64,000 nucleotides of DNA, taken from the NCBI GenBank assembly GCA_032821775.1, contig JAVLRN010000001.1, positions 1,984,001 through 2,048,000 of the forward strand. The letters are read 5' to 3'. This document shows positions 1 to 10,451 of the stretch, piece after piece. The position numbers and the translations under genes are program-made. Numbering within the stretch: position 1 is the stretch's first letter; each line of letters opens with the position of its first letter. A model generated the notes under the pieces. The model was given only the letters and a program-made list of their open reading frames with translations. It searched no databases and was not told where the DNA came from. This stretch comes from Sanguinoderma infundibulare. Taxonomy: Eukaryota; Basidiomycota; Agaricomycetes; Polyporales; Polyporaceae.

Positions 1-3000
1 CTTACACCTTCCCATTCTTCTCCATTTCCCCAAATCCTCTCCGGTCCCGGCGTTCCCCCTCCGAACGAGCTCAGAGAACTACAAGACCGAGGGTTCCTCG
101 ACTCCCATTGGGATTCATCTCGTAGTAGACCGTATTCAGAATATAGCCAAGATAGCCTCGATGCCGTTCCGCTCTCATTGCAACCTATGCACCTTAGGAG
201 ACATACACCCTCGCCTACGCTTGATGATTCCGTGACGCGTCCAAACAGACGGAGGGGATACAGAGATGATGCACCAGGTCTTCCGGAGGCCCGACCGAAC
301 AACTCGAGAACTCTTCACTCTCCCGTAAGCCGTGAACACGACCCTGCATCCTACCCCTACCACTCGTCCCCCTACCTGCCACAAAGTGCACCACGGCCGA
401 TTCCTTCCTCTCGTCGAAGCTCCGATCCCCACCGGGTCGAGTATCGGCTGCCTGAAGGCTCCTCCTACTTTTCTCCACCAACTTTGTCGCGGAGTGCCCA
501 GTCAGACTCTTTGGCAACTTCTCCGTATCCTCCCGTACCACATCACTCGCTATCTCATTCTCCTCTGCAGTCTTCTCCTCCTTTGTTCCAAGCACAGGCA
601 AGCAGGCGTCCTTCACAGTCCCCTGTCTTGGGTTTGCGACCTGCTCTTGCTTCCCCAACAAATACTTACCGGCCGATGCCTCTGCAATCGTCCCATAGCG
701 TTCCTCACCTGCCACCATTCACTGCCTCAGTTCCCTCTCAGTCGCAAAGTCCCCCGGCATCCATTACCTCTATATCTCCCGGTCGTGATCCCCTGCCAGC
801 TCGCGTTCCCCATTATCGTTCCGCGTCACTTTCTCAGCCAGAGGTCCCATCTATGACGCCCCGATCATCCTCTGCCGCTGCGCTCAACAACTTGCTCAAT
901 GCGGAGCCAACGAGGTCACCCGTCGCTATCATCGGAACTCACGGCAGCCCTAGAGGCTTGGGCGGGCTGGAGGCCCTGGTCCAGGCTGCCACCGAGGAGA
1001 GGCGCAGAATCAGTGGTGAGCACCCTACCCCATTGGAAGCCAAAGAATCTGCACGGCGAGCTTCCCTCAGCCCCGTGTTAAATCGTGCCCCACCCCCGCT
1101 TCCCCATCCTTCCCAGTCTCCGGTGATGCAGAGGAGCCCAATGCTGCCTTCTCCCCGTGACACTCGCGTCAACTCATTGGCAGTCATCTCTCTTGGCCAC
1201 GACAGCGAGCCCCCAATGAAGAGGCGTAGACGGACTGGCAGCTTCGGTTCTGGTCTTCCAGCTGCCCCTCCACCTGCGGCGCTCGTCGCTCCTGTGCCCA
1301 AGGATCTTCCTCCTGTGACGCCGACTCTCCCCTCACCTTCGGCCCCCTCAATTCCCTCGGATCATCAGCAGCAGGCGCGCCCCGTCACTCCGGTAACACC
1401 TCAACCTTCCGTGCCTTCTGCGAAGCCGAGGAGTATAGCCCAGCTTCTCTCACCCGAACCGCCGCCTAAGGTCCCGTCCTCTATCAGCCAAAGCGCCCCA
1501 AAACCCCCTCGGCTCCCATTCCCTGATGTTCCTGCACCTCTGTTGCAATTTCTGCCCGTTGATGACACGCGCGTTTCTCCGCATCCAATGGCAATGGCGG
1601 AGGAGACCAAAACGGAGACGGAGGCCGTGGTGGAAGTGGCGGTTGAAGAGGCGGCAAAGGAAGTGACCCTGGTTGTCGGCGGGGAGAGCGCGGAGTCTCC
1701 CATGAGGATCGCCGGGGTGGAGGAGGAGGAGGAGGAGAAGGAGGAGGAGGAGGAGGAGAAGGAGGAGGAGGAGGAGTTGAAGGTGGACGAGACGCGGTCC
1801 ATGTCGCCCGCCAGAGCGGAGGAGGAATTGCCGACCACATTAGCCCCGGTGGAGTCCGAGCCTGCATTAATACTCTCGGCGCCAGCGGTCCAGGATGTGC
1901 CTACGGTTGAGGTCAAGATGGAAGGCCCTCCAACTCCTCCAGCAGTGGAGAGCATCGCTGGTCCTCCGGAGGAGGTGGCTGACGGGCCTCCTGACTTGCC
2001 AACGGTGGTGGAGGAAGCAAGACAGCCAGTGGAGTCTCCGACCACGATGGAGGAAGCAAGGCAGCCAGCGGAGTCCCCGACTGCGATGGAGGTAGACGAG
2101 CTGCCTGCGCCGTCTGATGCCATGGAGGTGACGGATGAAGTGCCGGGGTCAGCAATAGGTCCGGCCGTGGTGACCGAATACGCGCATCAACCTGACAGTG
2201 AACCTAGTCAGAAAATGCCGTCTCAACCACAAAATTCTCAACGTATGCCTATACGTCAGGAGGATCCTCACGAATGGTTACTGGAGCACTACGCCGATGG
2301 CTCACCTGCTCACGGTTCCCGTCGTTCATCGCCAGCACCTGAAGAGCCACCCCAGACCCCCGACTTCTCGGAGCCTTCTCCCCCTCATGCGCCGTCGCAA
2401 GAAGTCACTAAGTCTGTATCTCCAACCCCACCTCCACGACCACCGCCGGAACCGAAGAAGCGTAACAAGAAGAAAGCTCCGAGCCCATCGAGGTCTCCGA
2501 CGCCCACCGCCTTGCTTGAGCAGGAGCTAGACGCTATCGCGGCAGGCGACTTCCACCTCTCCGTCCCTTCCCCTCGTTCAGACGCAGACACCGACTTCGG
2601 CCTTGAGCTGGACCTCGCTGCGAGCGCGATGCCTGATGCTCGTACAGATCCCGATGTATGCATGGGTAACGACCTGGACGACGAGTTGCTTAGCCTAGTC
2701 GATGACAAGCCCCACCACTCTCATTCGCACTCTCACTCCCATTCCCATTCTCATCATGTGTCCAACACAAAGACATCTCACCCTGGGCCTAGCGTAGCGC
2801 ACGTCGAGAAGCAACCGTCAGCCAAAGAGTCTGTGGTCAAAAAGCCGGTGGCGCCGACCGCACCTTCCACTCCGCCGGCCGGTGCTCCTTCAGCTACTCC
2901 TGCTCCCGCGGAACGCGAGGTTATGCCTCCACCCGTTGCACCTCCTCAGGTCCCGAAGCAGACGACACCTCAGGTACCGATGAAGATTGAAAAGCCCACC

Positions 3001-4670
3001 GAGGGGACGAACACGAAGAAGAAGGAACCAGCGGCTGCACCACAGGTACGTCCGTCTCGAATTGTGGTGGCTCAGTGGTTGACCATGACGTGGAATAGCC
3101 CGCACCGAAGACCAAGCAGCCTGCGAAGCCTAAGGCTAAACCCGTACCAAGGCCAAAGATCAAGCCCACCAAGGAGAAGGAAGGCACCGCAGGTTCGAGC
3201 GGCCGCCTGACTCCCTCAAGCAGTGGAACCGTAGCTAAGGGTAAGAAGGTGGCTGCATCGACCACTGCTGCTGTGGCTGTAGCTGCGAAACGCGGTGTCT
3301 CTGCGGCAGCTGGTCCTTCGCGCTCTCGTTCTGCGTCCGAGATGCCCATGGCTCCTCCTCCCCCTGAGCTAGCGGCGAAGTCCAAGGCTCAGCCAGAAGA
3401 GGAGGAAGATGAGGAACCCCAGGCGGTGGACGACAAGCTGTACTGCATCTGTAAGACCAACTACGACGAGGACAAGGTCATGATCGCTTGCGACAGGTGG
3501 GCGTTTCTCTTTTATTGTGATAATAATGGAGACTGAATAAAAGTGCAGGTGCGACGAGTGGTACCACACACAGTGCTTGAACATGAACGACTTGGAGGTC
3601 GATCTTATTGACCAGTTTGTGTGTCCGCTGTGTGTTCGGGGTGAGTACGATCGGAGCTTTTCCAGATGTTGACACTCACATGTCGTCTAGCGAACCCCAA
3701 CCTGCCTTTGCAGACGACATACAAGCAACGATGCGCCGCTGGTCTCAAACACCCCCATCCATCATCCGCCTCCGCCTGCCACAAGCCCGCTCGCGGCGCA
3801 TTCTCCAAGTTCTGCTCAGACGAGTGTGGCGTAGCATATATGCAGCGACGCATACAGGGCTGGGGCGGAGATAAAGCCGTGCTTTGGGCGAGCCTCAAGG
3901 ACACGAAGCAGCGCGAGGGCGTCGTCGTCAAGGTCCACTTACTTGGCGCACCCAAGAGCCTTGTTGAGGATACCACGTCCACAAGCTTGAGCACCGGCTC
4001 CTTGCTGCAGGAGTCGTATGAGATCCAGAGACCAGTCCAGACGCAACGGGAACGCGCGATTACACGACTGCAGGCGGAGCTGGACAAGATCGCACCGAAG
4101 CGTGAGGAGTTGAAGAAGGAGCTCGAGGTGCTCCAGTGGCGGCAGAAGCTGCTGCAGCTTGCTGCGACCCGCGCGGAAAGGGTGGACGAGTGTGGGTGGG
4201 ACCAGCGGCTCATCTTCGACGAAGAGGAGTACGCGGAGTTCGGGGAGGGCGTGTTCGAGTCCTACGACGAATCGTCACCTCAGCTGAACGGAACCGTCGA
4301 CGACCCGATGGAAGTCGATGGGCATGGGGAATGGTGGTGCCAGGGCAGGAAGAAATGCCAGCGCCACGCCGGGTGGGTTGATGCTTGTGATGTCCGTCGA
4401 ACGTACTGCTGACGTATACTTCAATTGCACAGGTGGCAGAAGCTTCGCACCAGCGAAATCGAATGGGACCTGTCCGTGAACGATAAGAGTATGCAAGATT
4501 TGACGACTCAGGAGCGCGAGATCCGCAAGAAACTCGAGGACGCCATGAGCACGCCTGCACGCCGGATGGTCATTCCTGGACCTTTCCAGCATTTGAACGG
4601 TCACCACTCCGCCAACGGTATCAAAGCCAAGCCGAACGGGACGGGGAAGAAGGGAAAGCAAAGGCATTGA
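1..4670 (+). CDS. PHD-finger protein, Spp1/CFP1-like COMPASS subunit (5' partial)
   Basis: Spp1/CFP1 proteins read H3K4me3 and help target the Set1 (COMPASS) methyltransferase in the nucleus. The frame is open from base 1, so the true start lies upstream. Exons read 1-3045, 3099-3496, 3549-3640, 3691-4372 and 4433-4670. The first ~1,000 residues are disordered and rich in Ser/Pro, with a Glu run near 1718-1775 and a His-Ser repeat near 2713-2757. A PHD finger then spans two exons: YCICK, MIACDRCDEWYHTQC and FVCPLCVR supply the C4HC3 ligands. The C-terminal part has CxxC/CxxxH-like cysteines (KFCSDECG), the AYMQRRI segment typical of Spp1/CFP1, a coiled coil at about 4040-4170 and a basic tail ending GKKGKQRH. 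Family assignment rests on the PHD plus this C-terminal block. The very long N-terminus is far larger than yeast Spp1 and may be specific to this lineage. Confidence 0.85.
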
Positions 4671-4985
4671 CATACATACCTTACCGTTCATCTTAATCCA
4701 TGGATGTTGGACACAGCGCATGTTATCCTGATCCAGCTCTCGCATTGTAACACGCTATCAGAACCATGCTTCCTCGCATACATCACTACTGCGTCTTGTA
4801 TATGTATTAGATGCTTGATTATGGGACTGCAATAGCAGCAATGGACGCGATAACAAGAACATAGATACAACAAGCTGATGCCTCCTCGGCGTAATGAATC
4901 TGCCTGATTCTGGAGTGCATCGAGATAATGAATGACTGGGGAAGTGAGGTAGGCCTGAGCCTGAAAGCCAGGAATGTGTCAGACT

Positions 4986-5621
4986 TCAGTAACCATCTCC
5001 CTCTCCTCCCTCCTTGCAGAACCCTTTCTGCTCGTACAGGACCTGCGACTTGATGTCTTCGCGCTTCTTCTTATTCGCAACATCCTGCTTGTGGTAGGCC
5101 TCGAGGACTGTCCACTCTACTTGCCGCAGAGGAATTTCGTCTTCCTGATCTAGATCCTGAAAGCCATGTCTTCAGCCATTCCTCCCGGAGCAATAGGACA
5201 CGAGACACGTACTATCTCTCCCAGCAATACTACGTTCTCTCCACGAATGAGAAACAGACCCCTCCAAACTTCGGCGAAGACGTCCTGATGGTATATTCGT
5301 TCCACGGTATCCTCGAGAACAAGATTCGCTGTCCGGCGCAGCGACCTGTCAGCTCCGCCAGGCTCCGGATGCTCGAGAAGCAAGCGTGCTCACCAAACTG
5401 GTCATACGACCTCAATACACCTTGAAGCCTCCGGCCGTCTCGCAGGAGCACGAGCATCTTTCCTAACGGGAGCCGAGAGGACGAAGGCCGGTACATGCGG
5501 GAGGGGAGTAGCAAGGCGTATGGGCTCAGGGTGCACCTTGAGTATGTGGACTTGGGATAGACGTACTATCGACGCAATCCACAAGAGATCCGGAGGTTGT
5601 AAATGGGATCAGGGAGTCCAT
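4986..5621 (-). CDS. LSM1: Sm-like protein Lsm1
   Basis: Lsm1 is the defining subunit of the cytoplasmic Lsm1-7 ring, which binds deadenylated mRNA with Pat1 and promotes decapping. Exons on the minus strand are 5621-5567, 5462-5394, 5328-5213 and 5156-4986, giving 136 aa, the usual fungal length. Reading across the junctions gives MDSLIPFTTSGSLVDCVDRK, then the Sm1 motif KMLVLLRDGRRLQGVLRSYD, and the Sm2 region RGENVVLLGEI. The C-terminal helix (LYEQKGFC) is the extension that separates Lsm1 from Lsm8. All four exons join in frame with GT-AG introns. Start chosen at the family's conserved MDSLIPFTTSG. Confidence 0.93.
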
Positions 5622-5771
5622 TGTGCTGAACGGGCACCCTGGCGGGCGAGGGTAGGTGTGCGGTAACAGTGTGTACTGGATTTGGATGTGCAGAGCCGTC
5701 GATCGCACAAGGCGGGGATACAGCAGTCACCATTAAGCTAGTATTAGCAATCTATATGGCTTATCGAGCAA

Positions 5772-5864
5772 GCTGATATGGCCGAGTCGTTAAGGCGAGT
5801 GATTTGAATTCGTTTCACTATCACTTGGGCATTGCCCGCGTAGGTTCAAATCCTGCTGTCAGCG
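5772..5864 (+). tRNA. tRNA-Ser (anticodon UGA) with a short intron
   Basis: The acceptor stem GCTGATA pairs with TGTCAGC (one G-U) and is followed by discriminator G, the base expected for serine tRNAs. The D arm is GCC...GGC. The anticodon stem AGTGA/TCACT flanks TT-TGA-A, so the anticodon is UGA. An intron of about 11 nt follows position 37. A long variable arm GGGC...GCCC is the class II hallmark of Ser and Leu tRNAs. The T arm is GTAGG-TTCAAAT-CCTGC. A Pol III T-run (TTTT) follows within about 10 nt. Confidence 0.9.
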
Positions 5865-6186
5865 ATTGTTTTGCATCATTTTAGCATTTCCTGCGTTTGC
5901 AGGCATTCAGATTCTATACCTCGACTCTAAACATGTCGGATGAGACGAAATATTGCCGAAATTTCGTACACTGCTGCCCATGCTTATATGCGGATCGCGA
6001 CATTACCAAATCCCTCGCCTTAGTGTAGGTAGGACCATGGGGAGACCAATCCAACGAATTCCCTTGAAGCCTTCATGGGGAATAAGAAGTATGTCAACGG
6101 TGATCACAGGTTGCACGCATGTTCTAGAGTGCGACGGTCATGGTGCATCTTGAGCGAAAGCGAGGGATACATTGCAAGCACATCCA
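5865..6186. other. Intergenic, tRNA-Ser to NDUFA5-like gene
   Basis: Apart from the Pol III T-run just after the tRNA and the presumed 3' UTR of the minus-strand complex I gene, I see nothing here. The short open frames have no coding signature. Confidence 0.5.
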
Positions 6187-6643
6187 TTAAGATGATGTTG
6201 TCGCGTCTGCCTCCTTCCCAAAGTACCGCCATTGGCCAGGTGCTGGCTTCTCCTCTAGTGGCTCCCATCTACAAAATAATGGTTACGTAGCGCTAGGATG
6301 GAAGTACCAGGTGCACTCACGCCTTCCACTCCAGCATCTTGTTCGCCAATGAGAGCTCGTCCTGAGCAATGTCCAGCGACTCCTCAATCTGACCCTCGTC
6401 CAGCTCCTTCTCCGCCGCCGCAACGTCCCCGTTGGCGCGCTCCACGACCTTCAGCTTGTGCTGGGTGAGAGCCTCCGTGCCTTGCCGGTAGACGGATGAT
6501 GGGGGGATGGAGGAGAGCGCCTTGAGCGTCGCCTCGTACGTCTTCTTCAGCTCGGGCAGCGGGTCAGGGTGCACTTTGAGGCCGGTGATTCCGGTCGACC
6601 TCTTCGTGACCGCGTTGAATAGAGGACGGGTGAGGCGGAACAT
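6187..6643 (-). CDS. Mitochondrial complex I accessory subunit, NDUFA5/B13 family
   Basis: NDUFA5 (B13) is a peripheral-arm accessory subunit of NADH:ubiquinone oxidoreductase on the matrix side of the inner membrane. Exons are 6643-6321 and 6268-6187, joined as GC|A by a 52 nt intron, giving 134 aa. After a basic N-terminus (MFRLTRPLFNAVTKRS) the protein shows GLKVHPDPLPEL, then helices with the repeated acidic/amphipathic pattern of the family, the junction-spanning block ANKMLEWKAWEPLEEKP, and the C-terminal PGQWRYFG that corresponds to the family's conserved WxxxxE...QW motif. The ATG lies 134 bp from the divergent bL32m ATG. Confidence 0.88.
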
Positions 6644-6777
6644 CGCGCGGTCGCGGACTGGTGGTGGTAGGAGAATGGACCCAGCGCTCTAAACGCGAAG
6701 CAACACCGCGCCTAGACGCCTGCACCTGGCAAGACCGGCTGAATCTGTATCTTAGTTGTCTCTCATCCTCGACGACC
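6644..6777. promoter_or_regulatory. Shared promoter interval of a divergent mitochondrial gene pair
   Basis: Only 134 bp separate the start codons of the NDUFA5-like gene (minus) and bL32m (plus), so both 5' UTRs and both core promoters must lie here or overlap the genes. No TATA box is visible. A bidirectional promoter is inferred from spacing, not from a motif. Confidence 0.55.
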
Positions 6778-7202
6778 ATGGCGGCGGCGCTGGCTCTTCA
6801 CCCGTCTCGGACATGGCTCTCAGCGGCGGTGGTTCCGCTCGCTCGCATATCCCTTGCTGCGGCCTTTGTGCCCGCTTTCCTTGCCGCCCCGAAGCCGTTC
6901 ACCTGGGCCATCCCTTCGCTACCTTCCCTGCTCGAACTCTTTCCCCCATGGCTGCTTGCCGTCCCAAAAAAGAAGACATCCCATTCGCGAAAAGCCATGA
7001 GGAGCGCCAACAAGGGCTTGAAGGACAAGCAAAGTGAGTGTTGTGAGATGCGTGCCACGAAATGGGGTTCGCTGAACATTTCGCAGACTTGGTGCATTGC
7101 CCGGGTTGCGGCTCGCCGAAGCTGGCGCATAACATCTGTCCAAGGTGCTACCGGGAGCTTAACGTGGAGTGGAAGGCGAGGAATCGAGTGCCGGAGCTCT
7201 GA
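6778..7202 (+). CDS. Mitochondrial large-subunit ribosomal protein bL32m
   Basis: bL32m is a zinc-ribbon protein of the mitochondrial large ribosomal subunit. Exons are 6778-7033 and 7087-7202, joined CAA A|AC, giving 123 aa. An N-terminal extension rich in Ala, Leu and Arg (mitochondrial presequence) precedes VPKKKTSHSRKAMRSANKGL, the signature of the bL32 family at the mature N-terminus. The second exon carries two CxxC knuckles, HCPGCG and ICPRC, followed by the short tail ending RNRVPEL. A same-frame upstream ATG at 6661 would add a stretch with no family similarity, so 6778 is preferred. Confidence 0.9.
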
Positions 7203-7677
7203 GGTCTCGCTGGACTGGATAGATGTACGCGTGAGTGCCGTCACGACGTTTATTACTCACATCGTTCGCTGAATCCGACGCGTTTTCCTGCAGTAATCTA
7301 GTTTGTTTTAATGCACCGCGCTTCCTATACCTCTTGTGATCGGAACACAGACGTCAGTTAAGCCGCACTCGTCTCCTTTCCTGTCTCCCCGCAAGTCGCT
7401 TCTACCGCGTGTCATTTTTGCGGCACTCACCACTGCAATTAATACTCTACTTCTCATGGAACCAAGTCGAGCCATACATGTTCATCATTGAGAACTAGTG
7501 TATACACGATCGAAATGAGAGTGATTATCTACAACGTTGCTGCCAAATATTCCAATAAGTCACAAACGACGAGCCTACACATTACCCTACGCTCCTCAGA
7601 AATGAACCAGGGACTCTGTGTTTGCAGAGCGAGGAATGATGTCACATTCGAACTTCTCTGGGTATCTGCTCACACGA
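7203..7677. other. Intergenic, convergent 3' ends of bL32m and P450
   Basis: AT-richer sequence between two convergent genes, holding their 3' UTRs. I see no coding signature or structured element. Confidence 0.5.
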
Positions 7678-9631
7678 TTAGTCAAGTGCTGAGCACAGAT
7701 GAATGGGAACGCACGTCACGATGCCGGAGACCATGTCCGGCTTGATTTCAATCGGTTTACCGTGTGGATCTCTCTTCGGACTGATATTGTAGACATGTAA
7801 GACGGACGCAGCGTAGATGTATATCGAGGCTATTCCGAAGTGGCGACCTGGGCACACTCTGGAACGGGAATGGGTATAAACAAATGGACAGAGGGAATAA
7901 TGCATACCGTCTTCCGAACCCGAACGCGAAGACTGACGGGTCGAGGACATCGGTCTTATCCGACCCATCCTCATTGAAATAGCGATCAGGGTTGAATACT
8001 TCTGGATCCGGGAAGGTCCGTGCGTTTCGCGATATTGCCCTGTCAGTTGTGGTCAGCCAGGGCTACGGGGGTACCGTGGCGGTTTCTTGATCTTACCAGA
8101 TATTCCCGAGCACGATCGAACCCTTGGGTATACGATATCCCTTGTATTCGTCTTCTTCCATCAAGCGGTGGGGGAGCCCGAGCGTGAATACGTTCTGCCA
8201 GCGTAGGCATTCCTTGACAATGGCATGAACGTACGGCAGCCTCTTCTGATCCTCAAACTCGGGAAGACGATGAGGACCAACGACCGCGTCTAACTCAGCT
8301 TGGGCCTTTCGTTGCACTTCTGGATAGAGCGCCATGGCGAGGAAGAACGTTTGGAGGGTGGAAAAGCTCTGATCCAATAGTTAGCACTAAGAACCTTGAC
8401 GAACCTGTGGAGACCGAACACTCACAGTGTCTGCGCCGGCTAGGAAAATGTCGTATTGTCAGGTTAGGTTGAGCTGGGACATCAATCGAGACACATACCG
8501 CCATACGTGACTGCAGCTACGTTCTTGGCTAGCTCCTCCCTTTCGGAATCGTCGCTGACCCTGTGATCCTGATTCATAATCTCGCTGGCAAGGGACCAGA
8601 CTCCGGTGCCGCTTCTCTGGACGCGGAGGATGATGAGCTAGTGGCTGGCATCCAAGACTGACAGCAGGTGCTCACGAAGTCAGACATAGCTTTCTCGAAC
8701 GGCTCGTGCTTCAGGGCCATTGCGTCCTGGTGCCAAGTGGCAGCTTTCCTCTGGTACGACGTTCCAGGCCACCAGGATGGCAGATGGCGCAGAGCAGGGA
8801 TGAACTCGACCCAGAGCGCTCCGAGTACCAGAGCTTTAGTCGGCCCTTCCACAGCCCGCTCGCCAATGGTGATATATTTGTCGTCAACGTCACTAGCTTT
8901 GATGCCGTACGCTACTTCAAGGATAGTGGCTCCAAGGTCGCTGTCAACCCAGGATTGGCACCGTCAAAACGTTAAACGACAGACAGCGGACAGGTCAGGG
9001 GTGCTTACTATCGAAGACACTGAACGAAGTCCTCGGGGGTGGCTAGAAGACGTGTCAAGAATTTACGCGCTCCCGACAGTTGCGCGAGCTGGTACTGGTG
9101 GACGACACCGGAATGAAAGTGTTCATGGAAGGCGCGCCTGGTCTGTCGCCACTTCGGACCGTAACCCATGAGGGCTACATTCCAGTCCCACCCGATGCTG
9201 CGGAGGCGTAAGGGGTGAAACGATGAGCAAGGGCGCATCGCAGGCTAATACTTACAGAGAGACGACGGTGGACTTGAATCGGTCAGAGTAGATCGCTGAG
9301 CGTTTGTCTAGCAGATCGGTGGCTGCTTGGGCGGTATTGAGAACGACTACTGACTGTCCCAAGAGGTTGAGGTACACGATATCGCCTAGGCGCGAATGAG
9401 TTCCGGGAAATACGCTTGATATGAAGACATACCGTATTCTTCTGCCCATCGCTGGAAAGTTCGCCATTGCTTGGACAGTGGGATGTCGAGCGCATTGCCT
9501 AGGATTGGGAGACGCTTTGGACCGGGAGGTAGAGGCAGTGTATGAAGTCGTCTATATGAGAGATACCTCGACAAGAGGAGGACCGAGACAGCGAAGCTCG
9601 AAAGGGCGAAGAGCGCGAGGATGACAAACAT
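7678..9631 (-). CDS. Cytochrome P450 monooxygenase
   Basis: Membrane-anchored haem-thiolate monooxygenase, probably in the ER; the substrate cannot be deduced. Nine exons: 9631-9433, 9385-9256, 9197-9009, 8940-8676, 8616-8499, 8439-8426, 8368-8097, 8039-7908 and 7858-7678, giving 499 aa. An N-terminal hydrophobic anchor (MFVILALFALSSFAVSVLLL) is followed by the proline hinge LPLPPGPKRLP. The I-helix oxygen-binding motif AGADT is built from the 14 nt exon and its neighbours. The ExxR motif is KECLRW, the PERF-like region FNPDRYF, and the haem loop FGFGRRVCPGRHF with the Cys ligand in the last exon. The N-terminal and I-helix wording resembles CYP64-clan P450s that are expanded in basidiomycetes; a family number would need a search. 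A longer in-frame N-terminus exists upstream (to 9838), but the anchor start is the usual one. Confidence 0.9.
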
Positions 9632-10451
9632 CGCGTTCCCGGAATGACTGTACCCAGTCTCCACCGCTTTATATCTGGACAGTCCAGTCGGCGGTAGTGT
9701 GTCCCTAAATCCGTTCACGAAATGCATGAGGACCCATCCGAGCGGGACCTGAATGGTGACCATAGAGGGTATGGACTGAGCACATAGGGCTACCAGAAGC
9801 GGCGAATCGCCGATGTGCAGGATTGTGTTGAAGGTCATCGATGTCTATCAGTGTCTATTCACCCTTCAGGAACAGGGATGCGTTTACCAGCAGATCTTGG
9901 TCAGAGATGTGACTTGTCAGTTTAGCCGGCGATAGCACTTGGAATTTGGAGCTGCCCTTTGGTACAACGCTGCTATGTTCGGCAGCAGGTGCGGTAAATG
10001 GGTGCAGTCTTATCCGGACGCCTTTTGCTCTTGGCTCCGGAGCACAGTTCCGGGGGTGTGAGAGCCAGTGGTATCTGTGAGTGCTAGCCCTTGTGGTGCA
10101 GAGATGGGAATGAGCACATGGTGGTCGAGACGAAGAACTAACTTACTATATCTGCAGTTTCTCACCAAGCACAACACAAGTGAACTTCGATGCCTGGCGC
10201 ATGATTTGCAAGCCCGCCGGCGGCGGGTTATCGACCTGCTGACAGTGTAGTGGTGGTCCCAGGGTGATTGTCCTGAAAGGGAGAGTCGCAAGTACTGACG
10301 CTCGGGGGTGTCGCAGTCACATGACTGACGCGTGGGATGAACCAGAGTCGCGCAGGTCGTGATGCCACTAGGCCAACTCCTTCCTCGAACCGAACCTCCC
10401 CGACGCGTTTTTCGTCCCCCTTCCACGTCCATCCCCTGACGACTATCCATC
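9632..10451. other. Intergenic, divergent P450 and INCENP
   Basis: About 820 bp between divergent genes. It holds two ACGCGT boxes close to INCENP (listed separately) and a GC-rich palindromic patch near 10211-10228 (GCCCGCCGGCGGCGGG). No convincing gene is seen. Confidence 0.5.
10328..10408 (+). promoter_or_regulatory. Two ACGCGT (MCB-type) boxes upstream of INCENP
   Basis: ACGCGT occurs at 10328-10333 and 10403-10408, about 124 and 49 bp before the INCENP start codon. In fungi this hexamer is the core site of MBF-type Mbp1/Res1 APSES regulators of cell-cycle genes. A cell-cycle role is inferred from the motif and from INCENP being a mitotic gene; two hexamers could also occur by chance in GC-rich DNA. 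Confidence 0.4.

Noticed and set aside
1401..2123. Long minus-strand Ser-rich open frame inside the PHD gene
   Set aside because: It is the complement of the Glu/Pro-rich coding sequence of the Spp1-like gene; the composition follows directly from that codon use.
9632..9838. N-terminal extension of the P450 to an upstream ATG
   Set aside because: The extra 69 residues lack family character, and the hydrophobic anchor starts at the downstream Met.
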